Shown here one piece after another: positions 33,227 to 43,440 of a DNA stretch of 64,000 nucleotides. The notes below the pieces were generated by a model, which was not told the origin of the DNA, ran no database searches, and was given only the letters and a program-made list of their open reading frames with translations. A program made the translations under genes and the position numbers. The stretch's first letter is position 1; every line of letters begins with the position of its first letter. The stretch covers positions 62,001 through 126,000 of the forward strand of contig NZ_WTYM01000021.1 in assembly GCF_009827435.1 (NCBI RefSeq), in the 5' to 3' direction. The stretch comes from Croceibacterium salegens (GTDB lineage Bacteria; Pseudomonadota; Alphaproteobacteria; Sphingomonadales; Sphingomonadaceae).

Positions 33227-35806
33227 TCAGGCGACTTCGATCTTCAGTTCGCCGTCGCCCTCGTCGATCTTCAACGTGCTGCCGTCAGGCACCTCGCCGG
33301 CGAGGATCTTCTCTGCAAGCGGATCCTGCAGGTAGCGCTGCACGGCACGCTTCAGCGGCCGGGCACCATAGACCGGGTCGTACCCCACGCGGGCGAGCCA
33401 TTTGCGCGCGCCCCCGGTCAGGTCGAGTTCGATCTTGCGGTCCCTGAGCAGCTTCTGCACCCGGGCGATCTGGATATCGACGATCGGACCCATGTTGTCC
33501 GCGCTGAGGCGGTGGAACAGGATGATCTCGTCGAGCCGGTTGAGGAACTCGGGCCGGAAGTGCCCGCGCACGACCTCCATCACCTGCAGCTCGACGCTCT
33601 CGACGTCCTGCCCCTCATCCAGGCTGGCCAGGTGCTGGCTGCCGAGGTTGCTGGTGAGGATGATCAGCGTGTTCGAGAAATCGACCACACGGCCTTGTCC
33701 GTCGGTCAGGCGCCCGTCGTCGAGCACCTGGAGCAGGACGTTGAAGACGTCGGGGTGGGCCTTTTCGACCTCGTCGAACAGCACGACCTGGTAGGGCCGG
33801 CGCCGCACCGCCTCGGTCAGCACGCCGCCTTCCTCGTAGCCGACGTAGCCCGGGGGCGCGCCGATCAGCCGGGCGACCGCGTGCTTCTCCATGAACTCGC
33901 TCATGTCGATGCGGACCATCGCGGAATCGTCGTCGAACAGGAACCCGGCGAGCGCCTTGGTCAGTTCGGTCTTGCCCACGCCGGTCGGACCGAGAAACAG
34001 GAACGAGCCGAGCGGCCGGTTCGGATCCTGCAGGCCCGCGCGGGCGCGGCGCACGGCCTTGGAGACGGCGGTGACCGCCTGCTCCTGCCCGATCACGCGC
34101 TTGCCGATCATCTGCTCCATCTGCAGCAGCTTCTCGCGCTCGCCTTCCATCATCTTGTCGACCGGAATGCCGGTCCACTTGCTGACCACGCCGGCGATGT
34201 CGTCCTCGGTCACTTCCTCGCGCAGGAGGGCGTTTTCCGAAGCGCCTTCGGCGGCAGCGAGCTGCTTTTCGAGTTCGGGAATCCTGCCGTACTGCAGCTC
34301 ACCCGCCTTCGCGAGATCGCCTGTTCGCTGCGCCTGTTCCAGCTCGATTCGCGCTGCATCAAGCGCTTCTTTCACCTTCGCTTCGCCCGCGATCTTGTCG
34401 CGTTCGTTCTGCCAGCGGGTGGTCAGTTCGCCCGATTGCTGCTCGAGGTTGGCGAGCTCCTCGCGCAGCGCGGCAAGGCGATCCTTGCTCGCCTGATCCT
34501 TCTCCTTGCCGAGCGCCTGCTCCTCGATCTTGAGCTGGATGATGCGCCGGTCGAGGCCCTCGATTTCCTCGGGCTTGGACTCGACTTCCATGCGGATGCG
34601 GCTCGCCGCCTCGTCCATCAGGTCGATGGCCTTGTCAGGCAGGAAGCGGTCGGTGATGTAGCGATTGGAGAGCTGCGCGGCGGCGACAATCGCACCGTCG
34701 GTGATGCGCACGCCGTGGTGCAGCTCGTACTTTTCCTTGAGCCCGCGCAGGATACTGATCGTATCCTCCACGGTCGGCTCGGCAACGAACACCGGCTGGA
34801 AGCGGCGCTGCAGTGCGGCGTCCTTCTCGACGTACTTTTGGTACTCGTCGAGCGTGGTCGCGCCGATGCAGTGCAGCTCGCCGCGGGCCAGCGCGGGCTT
34901 GAGCAGGTTGCCGGCGTCCATCGAACCTTCGCTGGCGCCCGCCCCGATCAGGGTGTGCATCTCGTCGATGAACAGGATGATGTGGCCCTCGGCGCCCTTG
35001 ACCTCGTCGAGCACGGCCTTGAGCCGCTCCTCGAACTCGCCGCGGTACTTCGCCCCGGCGATCAGCGCGCCCATGTCGAGCGCCATCAGCGCGCGGTCCT
35101 TGAGGGAGTCGGGCACGTCGCCGTTGGCGATGCGCAGCGCGAGGCCTTCGGCGATCGCGGTCTTGCCGGTGCCGGGCTCGCCGATCACGACCGGGTTGTT
35201 CTTGGTCCTGCGGGCGAGGATCTGGATAACGCGGCGGATTTCCTCGTCGCGGCCGATGACCGGGTCGAGCTTGCCGTCGCGCGCCGCCTGGGTGAGATCG
35301 CGGGCGTACTTCTTCATCGCGTCGTAGGCGTTCTCGGCGCTGGCGCTGTCGGCGGTGCGGCCGCCGCGCAGGTCGTTGATCGCGGTGTTGAGCGCCTCTG
35401 GCGTGGCGCCGGCGTTCTTGAGCGCCTGGCCCGCCGGGTTGGTCTTGACCATGGCCAGCGCGATCAGCAGCCGCTCGACGGTGACGTAGCTGTCGCCGGC
35501 CTTCTCGGCGATCTTCTCGGCCTGGTCGAGCAGGCGGACAGTGTCGTTGTCGAGGCCGGGTGTGGCCTGCGCGCCCGAGCCCGAGACCGCGGCGATCTTG
35601 GCCAGTGCGGCGTCGACGTCGGCGACAGCCTTCGCTGGGTCGCCCCCGGCGCGCTTGATCAGGCCCGCAGCCATGCCTTCCTTGTCCTCGAGCAACGCCT
35701 TGAGCAGATGCTCGGGGGTGATCCGCTGGTGGTTCATGCGGATCGCAACCGTCTGTGCCGACTGCAGGAAGCCCTTGGCCCGGTCGGTGAACTTTTCGAG
35801 ATTCAT
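33227..35806 (-). CDS. clpB: ATP-dependent chaperone ClpB
   Basis: The 859-residue AAA+ disaggregase works with DnaK to resolubilise aggregated protein. The domains in order are the N-domain (1-145), AAA-1 with Walker [14 protein letters not shown] (about 205), the M-domain coiled coil (about 405-525, rich in EL/KD heptads) and AAA-2 with Walker [15 protein letters not shown] (about 605), then a C-terminal D2 small domain. The full length is normal. I chose the ATG at 35806 with GAGGGG seven bases upstream. An RpoH-type promoter lies about 30 bases further up. Confidence 0.97.
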   Translation of the reverse strand: MNLEKFTDRAKGFLQSAQTVAIRMNHQRITPEHLLKALLEDKEGMAAGLIKRAGGDPAKAVADVDAALAKIAAVSGSGAQATPGLDNDTVRLLDQAEKIAEKAGDSYVTVERLLIALAMVKTNPAGQALKNAGATPEALNTAINDLRGGRTADSASAENAYDAMKKYARDLTQAARDGKLDPVIGRDEEIRRVIQILARRTKNNPVVIGEPGTGKTAIAEGLALRIANGDVPDSLKDRALMALDMGALIAGAKYRGEFEERLKAVLDEVKGAEGHIILFIDEMHTLIGAGASEGSMDAGNLLKPALARGELHCIGATTLDEYQKYVEKDAALQRRFQPVFVAEPTVEDTISILRGLKEKYELHHGVRITDGAIVAAAQLSNRYITDRFLPDKAIDLMDEAASRIRMEVESKPEEIEGLDRRIIQLKIEEQALGKEKDQASKDRLAALREELANLEQQSGELTTRWQNERDKIAGEAKVKEALDAARIELEQAQRTGDLAKAGELQYGRIPELEKQLAAAEGASENALLREEVTEDDIAGVVSKWTGIPVDKMMEGEREKLLQMEQMIGKRVIGQEQAVTAVSKAVRRARAGLQDPNRPLGSFLFLGPTGVGKTELTKALAGFLFDDDSAMVRIDMSEFMEKHAVARLIGAPPGYVGYEEGGVLTEAVRRRPYQVVLFDEVEKAHPDVFNVLLQVLDDGRLTDGQGRVVDFSNTLIILTSNLGSQHLASLDEGQDVESVELQVMEVVRGHFRPEFLNRLDEIILFHRLSADNMGPIVDIQIARVQKLLRDRKIELDLTGGARKWLARVGYDPVYGARPLKRAVQRYLQDPLAEKILAGEVPDGSTLKIDEGDGELKIEVA

Positions 35807-35835
35807 GTAATGCCCCTCAATTCCTTTCCCGGCAC

Positions 35836-35863
35836 AGATAGTGTGACATTTATGCAACTCAAG
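35836..35863 (-). promoter_or_regulatory. Candidate heat-shock (RpoH/sigma-32) promoter of clpB
   Basis: On the minus strand CTTGAG (35863-35858) is followed after 14 bases by CACTATCT (35843-35836), close to the alphaproteobacterial RpoH consensus CTTGAA / CCCTATNT. It lies 30 bases upstream of the clpB start codon, as expected for a short leader. ClpB is a standard member of the RpoH regulon. Confidence 0.65.
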
Positions 35864-35897
35864 AGGTCGCGCGTCACCCGGTGTGTTAGCGGCATAT

Positions 35898-35916
35898 AGG
35901 GGTCGATTTCACCCCT
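35898..35916. promoter_or_regulatory. Inverted repeat in the clpB / M16 peptidase divergent region
   Basis: AGGGGT (35898-35903) and ACCCCT (35911-35916) are separated by seven bases. They lie upstream of the clpB promoter candidate and about 165 bases before the M16 peptidase start. It could be an operator for either gene; it is not a CIRCE (HrcA) box. Pattern only. Confidence 0.25.
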
Positions 35917-36079
35917 GACAGTGTTTCAGGTCAAATTTGCTCCGCCAATCCTGCATTTGGGCCATCGCGCCGTGCCACCCTCGTCCGGAACGGTATGCCG
36001 TTGGTCGAAAGGCTCACACCCCGCGCGCGCGCGTGCTAGGCATTCGGACAGCCGAATTCATTCGCTTACGGGACACTCG

Positions 36080-38914
36080 ATGCGCCGCTTCTTCCAATCC
36101 GCAGCCCTCCTCCCCTTCGCCCTTGCGACCGCTGCCTATGCACAACCCGAGACAGCCGAACCCGCACCGCTGGCCGAGCTCGTCGAACAGGTCGACATCC
36201 CCTACCAGACCTTCACCCTCCCCAACGGCCTCACCGTGCTGGTCAACACCGACCGCAAGAGCCCGGTCGTCGGGGTCACGACTTACTACCGGGTCGGCTC
36301 GAAGAACGAGCCCAAGGGCAAGACCGGCTTCGCCCACCTCTACGAACACCTGTTCTTCGGCGGCAGCGAAAACGTCGAGAACTTCGACGTCCCGCTCGAA
36401 GGCGCCGGATCGACCAGTACGAACGGTTCGACTTGGTACGACCGCACCAACTACGTAGAGACCGTACCGACCGGCGCGCTCGACCTGGCGCTGTTCATGG
36501 AAAGCGATCGCATGGGCCACCTGCTCGGCGCGGTCACGCAGGACAAGCTCGATAAGCAGCGCGGCGTGGTGCAGAACGAGAAACGGCTCGGCGACAACCA
36601 GCCGTATGGTCTCGCCGAATACCTGACCGGCGACGCGCTGTTCCCGGTCGGCCATCCCTATCGCCACTCGACGATCGGTTCGATGGCCGACCTCGATGCC
36701 GCGACGCTGACCGACGTGCGCAAGTGGTTCACCGACAACTACGGGCCCAACAACGCTATCCTCGCGCTGTCGGGCGACATCGACGTCGCGACCGCCCGGC
36801 CGCTGGTCGAGAAGTGGTTCGGCGACATCCCGGCGGGCCCGAAGGTCGTGATGCCGGTTTCGCCGGTCGTGACGCTCGACGCGCCCAAGCGCGAAGTCAT
36901 CGCCGATCAGGTCCCGGTGACGCGCATCTACAAGGTGTGGAGCGGGCCCGGCCTCAACGATCCCGCCTCCCCGGCACTCGCCGCTGGCATGAGCGTGCTC
37001 GGCGGGCTGTCGAGCTCGCGGCTCGACAACATCCTCGTGCGCGACGAGCAGCTGGCGGTCGAAGTCACCGCCTATGCCCTGCAATTCGAGGATGCGAGCT
37101 TCCTGCAGGCGCAGGTCGACGTGAAACCGGGTGTCGATCCGGCGGTGGCCGAAAAGCGTCTCGACGAAGTTATCGCCCAGCTGGTGAAAGACGGCCCAAG
37201 CGCCGACGAGCTGCTGCGCGCGGCGACCCGCTCGGTCTCCTCGCAGATCGGCGCGCTCGAAATGGTCGGCGGCATGTCGGGCAAGGGCGCGACGCTGGCC
37301 GAGGGGCTGCTCTATTCGGGCAATCCGGCGCAGTACAAGGCCGACCTCGAAGCGACTGCCCGGCTGACCCCGACCGGCGTGCAATCGGCGCTGCAGCAGT
37401 GGCTCGGCCGCCCGAGTTACACGCTGGTGGTCGAACCGGGCGAGCGCACGCTCGACGGCGCCACGCTCGGCGGATGGTCCGATGACGGCAACGAAGTCGC
37501 GCCGCCGCCCGATGCCAAGACCCCGGCCCCGGCAATTGCCGTGGGCGCACCGCGCAAGATGCCGCCGGTTGCCCCGGTCGCCGAACTGACCTTCCCCAAG
37601 GTCCAGCACGCGATGCTTTCGAACGGCATTCCGGTCACGCTCGCCACGCGCACGGCGATCCCCAAGGTCAGCGTCTCGCTCGACTTCGACGCCGGTTACG
37701 CCGCCGACGGCAGCGCCAGGGCCGGCACCCAGTCGCTGATGATGGACCTGCTCGAAGAGGGCACCACCAGCCGCAGCGCGGTCGACATCGCCGAGGAGCA
37801 GGAGCGGCTCGGTGCTTCGATCAACACCGGCACCTCGCTCGACAAGAGCAGCGTCACGATGACCGCGTTGACCGCCAACCTCGCTCCTTCGCTGGCGCTG
37901 ATGGCCGACATCGCGCGCCACCCGAAGTTCGCCGACGAGGACGTCGCGCGCGTTCGCGACCAGCGCCTCGCCGAGATCCAGCAACAGCAGGCGGCGCCGA
38001 CCAGCCTCGCCCAGCGCGCGCTGCGCCCGCTCGTCTACGGCACCGCGCACCCCTATGGCTCGGTCGGTTCGGCCGGCAAGTCGAGCGTGATCGAGGCCCT
38101 GACGCCCGGCATACTTTCCCAGGCGCACAACACATGGCTGCGCCCCGATCTCGCGCGCATCACCGTGGTCGGCAACATCACCATGGACATGCTCGTTCCG
38201 CTGCTCGAGCAGGCGTTCGGCACCTGGCAGGTGCCGTCAGCACCGGCCCCGGCCAAGAACCTCGACATTGCCGTCCCGGCCGCAAAGCAGCGCATGGTGG
38301 TGATCGACCGGCCCAACTCGCCGCAGTCGATGATCATGATGGCCCACGTACTGCCGATCACCGGCACGACGCCCGACATGGAATCGCTCGACCTCGCCAA
38401 CCAGGTGATCGGCGACGGCTTCCTCTCGCGCCTCAACCTCGACCTGCGCGAGGAAAAGGGCTGGACCTACTACGCCTATTCCTCGTTGACCGAGAACGAG
38501 GGCCCCTCGATGGTCACCGCCTACAGCCCGGTGCAGACCGACAAGACGGGTGACGCCATCAAGGCCATGATCGCCAACATGAAGGCTTTCCCGGGGGAGA
38601 AGGGCGTCAACGAGGTCGAACTGCAGCGCGTGACCGACGGCAACATTCGCGGCCTGCCGAACTCGTTCCAGACCAACTCGCAGGTCCTTGGCGCGATCAC
38701 CGGCAACCAGAACCTCGGCCGGCCCGACGACTACTATTCGCGGCTACCGGCGATCTACGGCGCGATCGACGCGCAGGCGATCGACGCGGCCGCGGCGAAG
38801 TACCTGCAGCCCGACAACATGATCATCGTCGTGGTCGGCGACCGCAAGCAGATCGACAGCCAGCTCGCCGGCCTCGGCATCCCGATCGAGTACCACGACG
38901 CCAGCGAGTTCTGA
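36080..38914 (+). CDS. Secreted M16-family zinc metallopeptidase, two-domain
   Basis: The 944-residue periplasmic protein has a signal peptide (MRRFFQSAALLPFALATAAYAQ) and two M16 halves. The first half carries the inverted zinc motif HLYEHLFF (about residues 90-97) with the downstream glutamate region (VVQNEKRLGDNQPYG). The second half (from about 505, PKVSVSLDFDAGYAADG) lacks HxxEH and is the non-catalytic partner, as in pitrilysin/PqqL-like proteins. I chose the ATG at 36080 because the signal peptide begins there. A role in peptide turnover or outer-membrane quality control is inferred. It is divergent from clpB. Confidence 0.92.
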   Translation: MRRFFQSAALLPFALATAAYAQPETAEPAPLAELVEQVDIPYQTFTLPNGLTVLVNTDRKSPVVGVTTYYRVGSKNEPKGKTGFAHLYEHLFFGGSENVENFDVPLEGAGSTSTNGSTWYDRTNYVETVPTGALDLALFMESDRMGHLLGAVTQDKLDKQRGVVQNEKRLGDNQPYGLAEYLTGDALFPVGHPYRHSTIGSMADLDAATLTDVRKWFTDNYGPNNAILALSGDIDVATARPLVEKWFGDIPAGPKVVMPVSPVVTLDAPKREVIADQVPVTRIYKVWSGPGLNDPASPALAAGMSVLGGLSSSRLDNILVRDEQLAVEVTAYALQFEDASFLQAQVDVKPGVDPAVAEKRLDEVIAQLVKDGPSADELLRAATRSVSSQIGALEMVGGMSGKGATLAEGLLYSGNPAQYKADLEATARLTPTGVQSALQQWLGRPSYTLVVEPGERTLDGATLGGWSDDGNEVAPPPDAKTPAPAIAVGAPRKMPPVAPVAELTFPKVQHAMLSNGIPVTLATRTAIPKVSVSLDFDAGYAADGSARAGTQSLMMDLLEEGTTSRSAVDIAEEQERLGASINTGTSLDKSSVTMTALTANLAPSLALMADIARHPKFADEDVARVRDQRLAEIQQQQAAPTSLAQRALRPLVYGTAHPYGSVGSAGKSSVIEALTPGILSQAHNTWLRPDLARITVVGNITMDMLVPLLEQAFGTWQVPSAPAPAKNLDIAVPAAKQRMVVIDRPNSPQSMIMMAHVLPITGTTPDMESLDLANQVIGDGFLSRLNLDLREEKGWTYYAYSSLTENEGPSMVTAYSPVQTDKTGDAIKAMIANMKAFPGEKGVNEVELQRVTDGNIRGLPNSFQTNSQVLGAITGNQNLGRPDDYYSRLPAIYGAIDAQAIDAAAAKYLQPDNMIIVVVGDRKQIDSQLAGLGIPIEYHDASEF

Positions 38915-38941
38915 GCCAACCTGACATGGCGCACCCGGCGC

Positions 38942-38958
38942 CCGGCGCGAAACGCCGG
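38942..38958. terminator. Short GC hairpin between convergent genes
   Basis: CCGGCG (38942-38947) pairs with CGCCGG (38953-38958) around CGAAA. It lies between the 3' ends of the M16 peptidase gene and the leftward secreted-protein gene. There is no T-run on either side, so termination here would be weak. Confidence 0.3.
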
Positions 38959-38969
38959 TCGACCGGGGG

Positions 38970-39827
38970 CTATTCGGCGGCGCCTTGCTCCGCCTTCAAG
39001 TTGACCACTACGTCGCGATTGTAGCCCAGGACGCCCGGGACCGGAGGCATGCGACCGACCAGGACGCCGAAGAAGTTGTTGATCTTGCCGGCCGCATGCA
39101 GGTCCGCCGGCGCGCCGCCGAACGAAGTCAGTGACGCCGGCAATGTGTAATCCACCGGCTTGGACTGCCAGTCAGCAAGGCTCGGGTTAGCTTTCCTGTC
39201 GGCATCCGACAGTTCCTCCCAGGCCATCGCGGGGAAATCGCCAAGGTTGGTGACCTGGCCCGCCGCGACCTCGAACTTGACTGTACCCATGCAATAACAA
39301 GTGCCGGCAGCTGTCCCGTTCGGTGCGTAGAATACCGGGCCGTAGATCGTGTAAGTGCCCGGCTCGACCTCCTGCAGATAACTGAAATCGCTTTCGGATT
39401 TTGAGAAGACGAATTGCGGCCCGAGAACGACGACCATGCGCCTCTCGATGTTGCCGATGCTGAAGTTTTCCTCGGTCGGCTCGACCGGCTTCTCGGGCAG
39501 CTTCTTCTTGTTGGACCTCTGGGCGAAATCGTAATCACGCTTCCAGTTGGCGAGCTTCGAGGGATACCTCTTCTTCGCCTTGGCCAATTCCTCGCGCCAG
39601 TCGGCTTCGTAGGCTTCGACTTGCTCTTGATCCGGCGTCTTGATCAGCATCAGCATCGAACGGTTCGGACCGTGGACATAGATGTAGCCCTTGGCCGGAT
39701 CTAGTTTCTGCTTCCCGCCGACAAGGTTCTTTTCCTCGACCGGCTTGCTGACGACTTGCGCCGCGGCATGTGCCGGGGTGCACAGCAGCGCAACGGCGGC
39801 AGCGAGTGCGGTGGTCCTTGCGATCAT
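38970..39827 (-). CDS. Secreted protein of unknown function, second gene of a coupled pair
   Basis: The 285-residue product has a signal peptide (MIARTTALAAAVALLCTPAHAAA). A Lys/Glu-rich helical region (residues 70-120, KAKKRYPSKLANWKRDYDF) is flanked by beta-rich parts, with IERRMVVVLGPQFVF, a YTIYGPVFYAPNGTAAG turn followed by the pair CYC, and ANNFFGVLVGRMPPVPG-like strands near the end. I do not recognise a domain. It starts within the stop codon of the upstream gene (ATGA), so the two are co-translated and probably act together in the periplasm. Confidence 0.75.
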   Translation of the reverse strand: MIARTTALAAAVALLCTPAHAAAQVVSKPVEEKNLVGGKQKLDPAKGYIYVHGPNRSMLMLIKTPDQEQVEAYEADWREELAKAKKRYPSKLANWKRDYDFAQRSNKKKLPEKPVEPTEENFSIGNIERRMVVVLGPQFVFSKSESDFSYLQEVEPGTYTIYGPVFYAPNGTAAGTCYCMGTVKFEVAAGQVTNLGDFPAMAWEELSDADRKANPSLADWQSKPVDYTLPASLTSFGGAPADLHAAGKINNFFGVLVGRMPPVPGVLGYNRDVVVNLKAEQGAAE

Positions 39828-40420
39828 GGTTCCAGCACCTCCTGGTTCGGGGCGCTCGCCGAGGCGACGCGAGCCTGCATCAGCAGGTCGCGCTTGCGCT
39901 CTTCCGGGTCCGCCCTGTCGTTGCCCTCTTCGAAATTGAAGGACTGCCACAGGTCCTTCTCGAGGCCGTATCGATCGTATTCCTTGAAGTGCATGCAGGT
40001 GCGCATGTTGGTGCGCCGCTGCTTGCGTCGCTCGGCCGAACCGAAGATCGCGTCCATCATCGCCCCGGCAATCGCACCACCGATCACGCCCGCGGCCATC
40101 CCGTACTGCGCAGAGGCAGCGGCGATCGAACTGTCGCTGGCGCCGAGATAGATGTTCGCGCCGCTCGACAGGGCATCGCATTCGGTGATGTCGGCATAGG
40201 CCTCGTCGAACGAGCTGTTGGCGCGGTGGAAGAAGAAGTACTTGTCGTAGTCGGCGGCGATCTCGGGCGTTGCCTGGAAATCCAGGGCTGGCATCTGGAC
40301 CGCGGCGATTTCTTCTTCGGTGAAATGCCGCATCGGCGGCTCGTTCTTGATGGCCTGTGCATTTGCCGCGCTGCCGATCGACAGCGCAAGCATGGCCAGG
40401 CATGCTCGACGCAAGTACAA
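39824..40420 (-). CDS. Secreted glycine-zipper protein of unknown function, first gene of a coupled pair
   Basis: The roughly 198-residue product has a signal peptide (RRACLAMLALSIGSAANAQ), then a helical region with YDKYFFFHRANSSFDEAYADI and a cysteine in TECDALSSG. A glycine-zipper membrane-like stretch follows (AAGVIGGAIAGAMMDAIFG), then a basic segment ERRKQRRTNMRTCMHFKEYD. The start is uncertain. TTG codons at 40420 and 40414 both lie behind a GGGAGAGGG purine tract; upstream in-frame ATG codons give a non-signal-like extension. I know of no family name. It is coupled to the next gene by ATGA. Confidence 0.68.
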   Translation of the reverse strand: MYLRRACLAMLALSIGSAANAQAIKNEPPMRHFTEEEIAAVQMPALDFQATPEIAADYDKYFFFHRANSSFDEAYADITECDALSSGANIYLGASDSSIAAASAQYGMAAGVIGGAIAGAMMDAIFGSAERRKQRRTNMRTCMHFKEYDRYGLEKDLWQSFNFEEGNDRADPEERKRDLLMQARVASASAPNQEVLEP

Positions 40421-40517
40421 TTTCCCTCTCCCCCCGGAGTAATCCCGCGCGAGATATGCCAGCATCGGAAAAACCGGCAAGATGGAAAATAAGGGGGCCG
40501 GCTCTTCCCGCCCGACC

Positions 40518-40979
40518 CTATCCCAACTTCCCGCGCATCGCTTGGTAGGCCGCGGCGGCCACCGTGTTGGCGAGGTTGAGCGAGCGGATGACGCCGGTGC
40601 GCATCGGCAAGTGGAACTGGCGCCCGGGATAGCGCTGCCAGATCGCCTCAGGGATACCGGTCGTCTCCTTGCCGAAGACGAGGATCGCGTCGTCCGGGTA
40701 GTCCGGCTCGTAGAACGAAGTGGAGGCGTGCTCCTCGAAGAGGAACAGCTGGTCGGCGCGTGGCTGGCGCTCCTCGGCGAAGGCGTCCCAGCTCTTGAAC
40801 TCGGCCAGCCGGACGTGCGGCCAGTAGTCGAGGCCAGAGCGCTTCACCCGCGCATCGGTGATGTGGAAGCCAATCGGGTGGATCAGCACGAGCTCGGCAT
40901 CGAGCGCCACGCAGGTACGCCCCACCGCGCCGGTGTTGCCGGGGATTTCGGGCTCGACGAGGACAATGGTGAGCGGCAT
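40518..40979 (-). CDS. trmL: tRNA (cytidine(34)/uridine(34)-2'-O)-methyltransferase TrmL
   Basis: The 153-residue SPOUT methyltransferase methylates the wobble ribose of leucine tRNAs. The N-terminal signature is VLVEPEIPGNTGAVGRTC. The SAM-binding trefoil-knot motifs are LVFGKETTGIPEAIW (about 100-114) and MRTGVIRSLNLANTVAAAAY (about 125-144). The length is standard. It follows gatB on the same strand with only seven bases between. Confidence 0.94.
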   Translation of the reverse strand: MPLTIVLVEPEIPGNTGAVGRTCVALDAELVLIHPIGFHITDARVKRSGLDYWPHVRLAEFKSWDAFAEERQPRADQLFLFEEHASTSFYEPDYPDDAILVFGKETTGIPEAIWQRYPGRQFHLPMRTGVIRSLNLANTVAAAAYQAMRGKLG

Positions 40980-40986
40980 CCGCCGC

Positions 40987-42498
40987 TCAGCCCAGCTTCG
41001 CCTTCAGCACCTCGTTGACGACCTGCGGGTTGCCCTTGCCCTGCATGGCCTTCATCGTCTGGCCGACGAAGAAGCCGAACAGCTGCTGCTTGCCGCCCTT
41101 GTAGTCGGCGACCTTGTCGGCGTTGTCGGCAAGGACCTTGTCGACTGCCGCCTCGATCGCACCGCTGTCGCTTTCCTGCTTCAGCCCCTCGCGCTCGACG
41201 ATCGTCCCGGCGCTGTCGCCGGTCTCTATCATGGTTTCGAGCACCTGCTTGGCGATGGAGCCGGAGATGGTGCCCTTGCCGACCAACGCCAGCAGTTCGG
41301 CGGCCTGCTCGTGGCTGACCGGCGAATCCGCCAGTTCGTGCCCGGCCTTGTTGAGCGCGCCGAAGAATTCGGAGATCAGCCAGTTGCTCGCCTGCTTGGC
41401 GACTTCGCCCTCGCTCTTGCCCTGCGCAGCAGCGGTCTCCGACAGCAGCGCCTCGAACCAGCGCGCGGTCTCGACCTCGGCGGTGAGCACGTGGGCGTTG
41501 TATTCGGGCACGCCGAGTTCGGCAATGTAGCGATTGCGCTTGGCGTCGGGCAGCTCGGGCAGGCTCGCCCTGCACTCCTCGACGAAGGCATCGTCGAGGA
41601 CGAGCGGCAGCAGGTCCGGATCGGGGAAGTAGCGGTAATCGTGCGCGTCTTCCTTCGAGCGCATCGAGCGGGTTTCGTTCCGGTCGGGATCGTAGAGCCG
41701 AGTTTCCTGCACTACGGTGCCACCGTCCTCGATCAGGTCGACCTGGCGGAGCGCCTCGGCCTCGACCACGGCCATGACGAAGCGGACGGAGTTGACATTC
41801 TTCGTCTCGGTCCGCGTTCCGAATTCATCGCCCGGCTTGCGGACGCTGACGTTGACGTCAGCCCGCATCGAACCCTGGTCCATGTTGCCGTCGCACGAAC
41901 CGACGTAGCGCACGATCTGGCGCAGCTTGGCGAGATAGGCCCCGGCCTCGGCCGGCGAGCGCATGTCGGGGCGGCTGACGATCTCCATCAGCGCCACGCC
42001 CGAACGGTTCAGGTCGACGAACGACATCGTCGGGTGCTGGTCGTGCATCAGCTTGCCCGCGTCCTGCTCGACGTGGATGCGCTCGATGCCGATGACCTTG
42101 TCCTCGGCGATGCCGGCCTTCTCGTCGGCCTCGATCAGCAGCGAGCCCTCGCCCACCAGAGGGTGGTAGAGCTGGCTGATCTGGTAGCCCTGGGGCAGGT
42201 CGGCGTAGAAGTAGTTCTTGCGGTCGAACCGGCTCCACTTGTTGATCTGCGCCTCGATGGCGAGACCTGTGCGAACCGCCTGGCGGATGCACTCGCGGTT
42301 GGGCACGGGCAGCATGCCGGGCATGGCGGCATCGACGAGGCTGACCTGCGCGTTCGGCTCCGCCCCGAAGGCGGTCGCCGCGCCGGAGAACAGCTTGGCG
42401 TTGGAGGTGACCTGCGCGTGGACCTCGAGGCCGATCACGACCTCCCATTCGCCCGTGGCGCCCTGGATGCGGTAAGTGCTTGTTGCGGTGCTGCTCAT
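40987..42498 (-). CDS. gatB: Asp-tRNA(Asn)/Glu-tRNA(Gln) amidotransferase subunit B
   Basis: The 503-residue kinase subunit of GatCAB phosphorylates misacylated Glu-tRNA-Gln or Asp-tRNA-Asn before amidation. Signatures include [37 protein letters not shown] and the [18 protein letters not shown] motif in the cradle domain, with an [24 protein letters not shown] zinc-less motif. The C-terminal half is the YqeY-like helical tail. I chose the ATG at 42498 with GGAA upstream. It is separated from gatCA by an opposing methyltransferase gene. Confidence 0.96.
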   Translation of the reverse strand: MSSTATSTYRIQGATGEWEVVIGLEVHAQVTSNAKLFSGAATAFGAEPNAQVSLVDAAMPGMLPVPNRECIRQAVRTGLAIEAQINKWSRFDRKNYFYADLPQGYQISQLYHPLVGEGSLLIEADEKAGIAEDKVIGIERIHVEQDAGKLMHDQHPTMSFVDLNRSGVALMEIVSRPDMRSPAEAGAYLAKLRQIVRYVGSCDGNMDQGSMRADVNVSVRKPGDEFGTRTETKNVNSVRFVMAVVEAEALRQVDLIEDGGTVVQETRLYDPDRNETRSMRSKEDAHDYRYFPDPDLLPLVLDDAFVEECRASLPELPDAKRNRYIAELGVPEYNAHVLTAEVETARWFEALLSETAAAQGKSEGEVAKQASNWLISEFFGALNKAGHELADSPVSHEQAAELLALVGKGTISGSIAKQVLETMIETGDSAGTIVEREGLKQESDSGAIEAAVDKVLADNADKVADYKGGKQQLFGFFVGQTMKAMQGKGNPQVVNEVLKAKLG

Positions 42499-42667
42499 GG
42501 TAATTCCGGCGGTTCGTGCCGAGCGCTTATCGGCTTGGCGAGTGGCAATCAATCGCTACGCGCCGCGAAAGTGTCTCGATCCGTGCGATTGCGTTTCGCG
42601 CCGGCGCCTTGCTGGGCTAGCGTCGGGCGGGTTGCTCGCAAGATAGGTGTCCGGGGCGAAATCGAGA

Positions 42668-43390
42668 ATGGCGAAAAGCGCGACCGACATCGCCAGGGCG
42701 GTCTACAAGGCGCGTCCGCTGCAGCTTGCGCTGCGCCAGGCCTATCGCCTGTCGGGCCGCGACCGCCGCATGATCGCCCGCTACCTGCGCGAAAACCCGG
42801 TGCGGCGGCTGCAGATCGGCGCGGGGAGGAACCGCCGCGCGGGATGGCTCAACACCAACTGGTGCCCGATACGCGTCGGCGAGGGCGACTACCTGTTCAT
42901 GGACGCGACGCAGCGCTTCCCGCTACCCGATGCGAGCTTCGACTACATCTTCTCCGAGCACATGATCGAGCATGTCGACTATCCCGGCGGGCGCGCGATG
43001 CTGCGCGAATGCTTCCGCGTGCTGAAGCCGGGCGGAAGGATCCGCATCTCGACCCCCGACATCGCCTTCCTCGTCGGTCTGCTCGGTCCGGACCTCAGCG
43101 AGCTGCAGCGCGAATACATCCGGCAGGGCATCTACTGCCTGCCCGAAGGCGTGCCAGCGACGCCGGTGACGATGGTCAACAACTTCGTGCGCAACTGGGG
43201 CCACAGCTTCATTTACGACCCTGCAACGCTGCGCGGCCTGCTCGAAGAGGCCGGGTTCACCGAGATCGTGCCCTGCGAGGTGAACCGGAGCAGCGATCCC
43301 GAACTGGCCGGGATCGACAACTCGATGCGGATGGACGAGGGCTTCCTCGAACTCGAGACAATGATCTTCGAGGCGGTCAGGCCGGGCTGA
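42668..43390 (+). CDS. Class I SAM-dependent methyltransferase (COG4627-like)
   Basis: The 240-residue methyltransferase has a shortened SAM motif LQIGAGRNRRAGWLNTN (about 42-58), an acidic strand FDYIFSEHMIEHV (about 90-102) and post-motif FRVLKPGGRIRISTPD. This arrangement matches the predicted methyltransferases often found with glycan or capsule genes; the acceptor is unknown. The ATG at 42668 gives MAKSATDIARAVYK; GTG at 42647 is a possible longer start. It is transcribed against the flanking gat genes and splits them. Confidence 0.83.
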   Translation: MAKSATDIARAVYKARPLQLALRQAYRLSGRDRRMIARYLRENPVRRLQIGAGRNRRAGWLNTNWCPIRVGEGDYLFMDATQRFPLPDASFDYIFSEHMIEHVDYPGGRAMLRECFRVLKPGGRIRISTPDIAFLVGLLGPDLSELQREYIRQGIYCLPEGVPATPVTMVNNFVRNWGHSFIYDPATLRGLLEEAGFTEIVPCEVNRSSDPELAGIDNSMRMDEGFLELETMIFEAVRPG

Positions 43391-43440
43391 ACTGCGCGTC
43401 GGGCTTCCGGCCGACAGGGGTGATGCCCAGGGTGCGGCAA

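Noticed and set aside
33512-35899. A 795-codon plus-strand frame opposite clpB
   Set aside because: Same codon-bias shadow effect; clpB on the other strand is fully explained by family motifs.
36014-38128. A 704-codon minus-strand frame opposite the M16 peptidase gene
   Set aside because: Antisense shadow with no recognisable domain; the M16 gene has clear motifs over the same bases.
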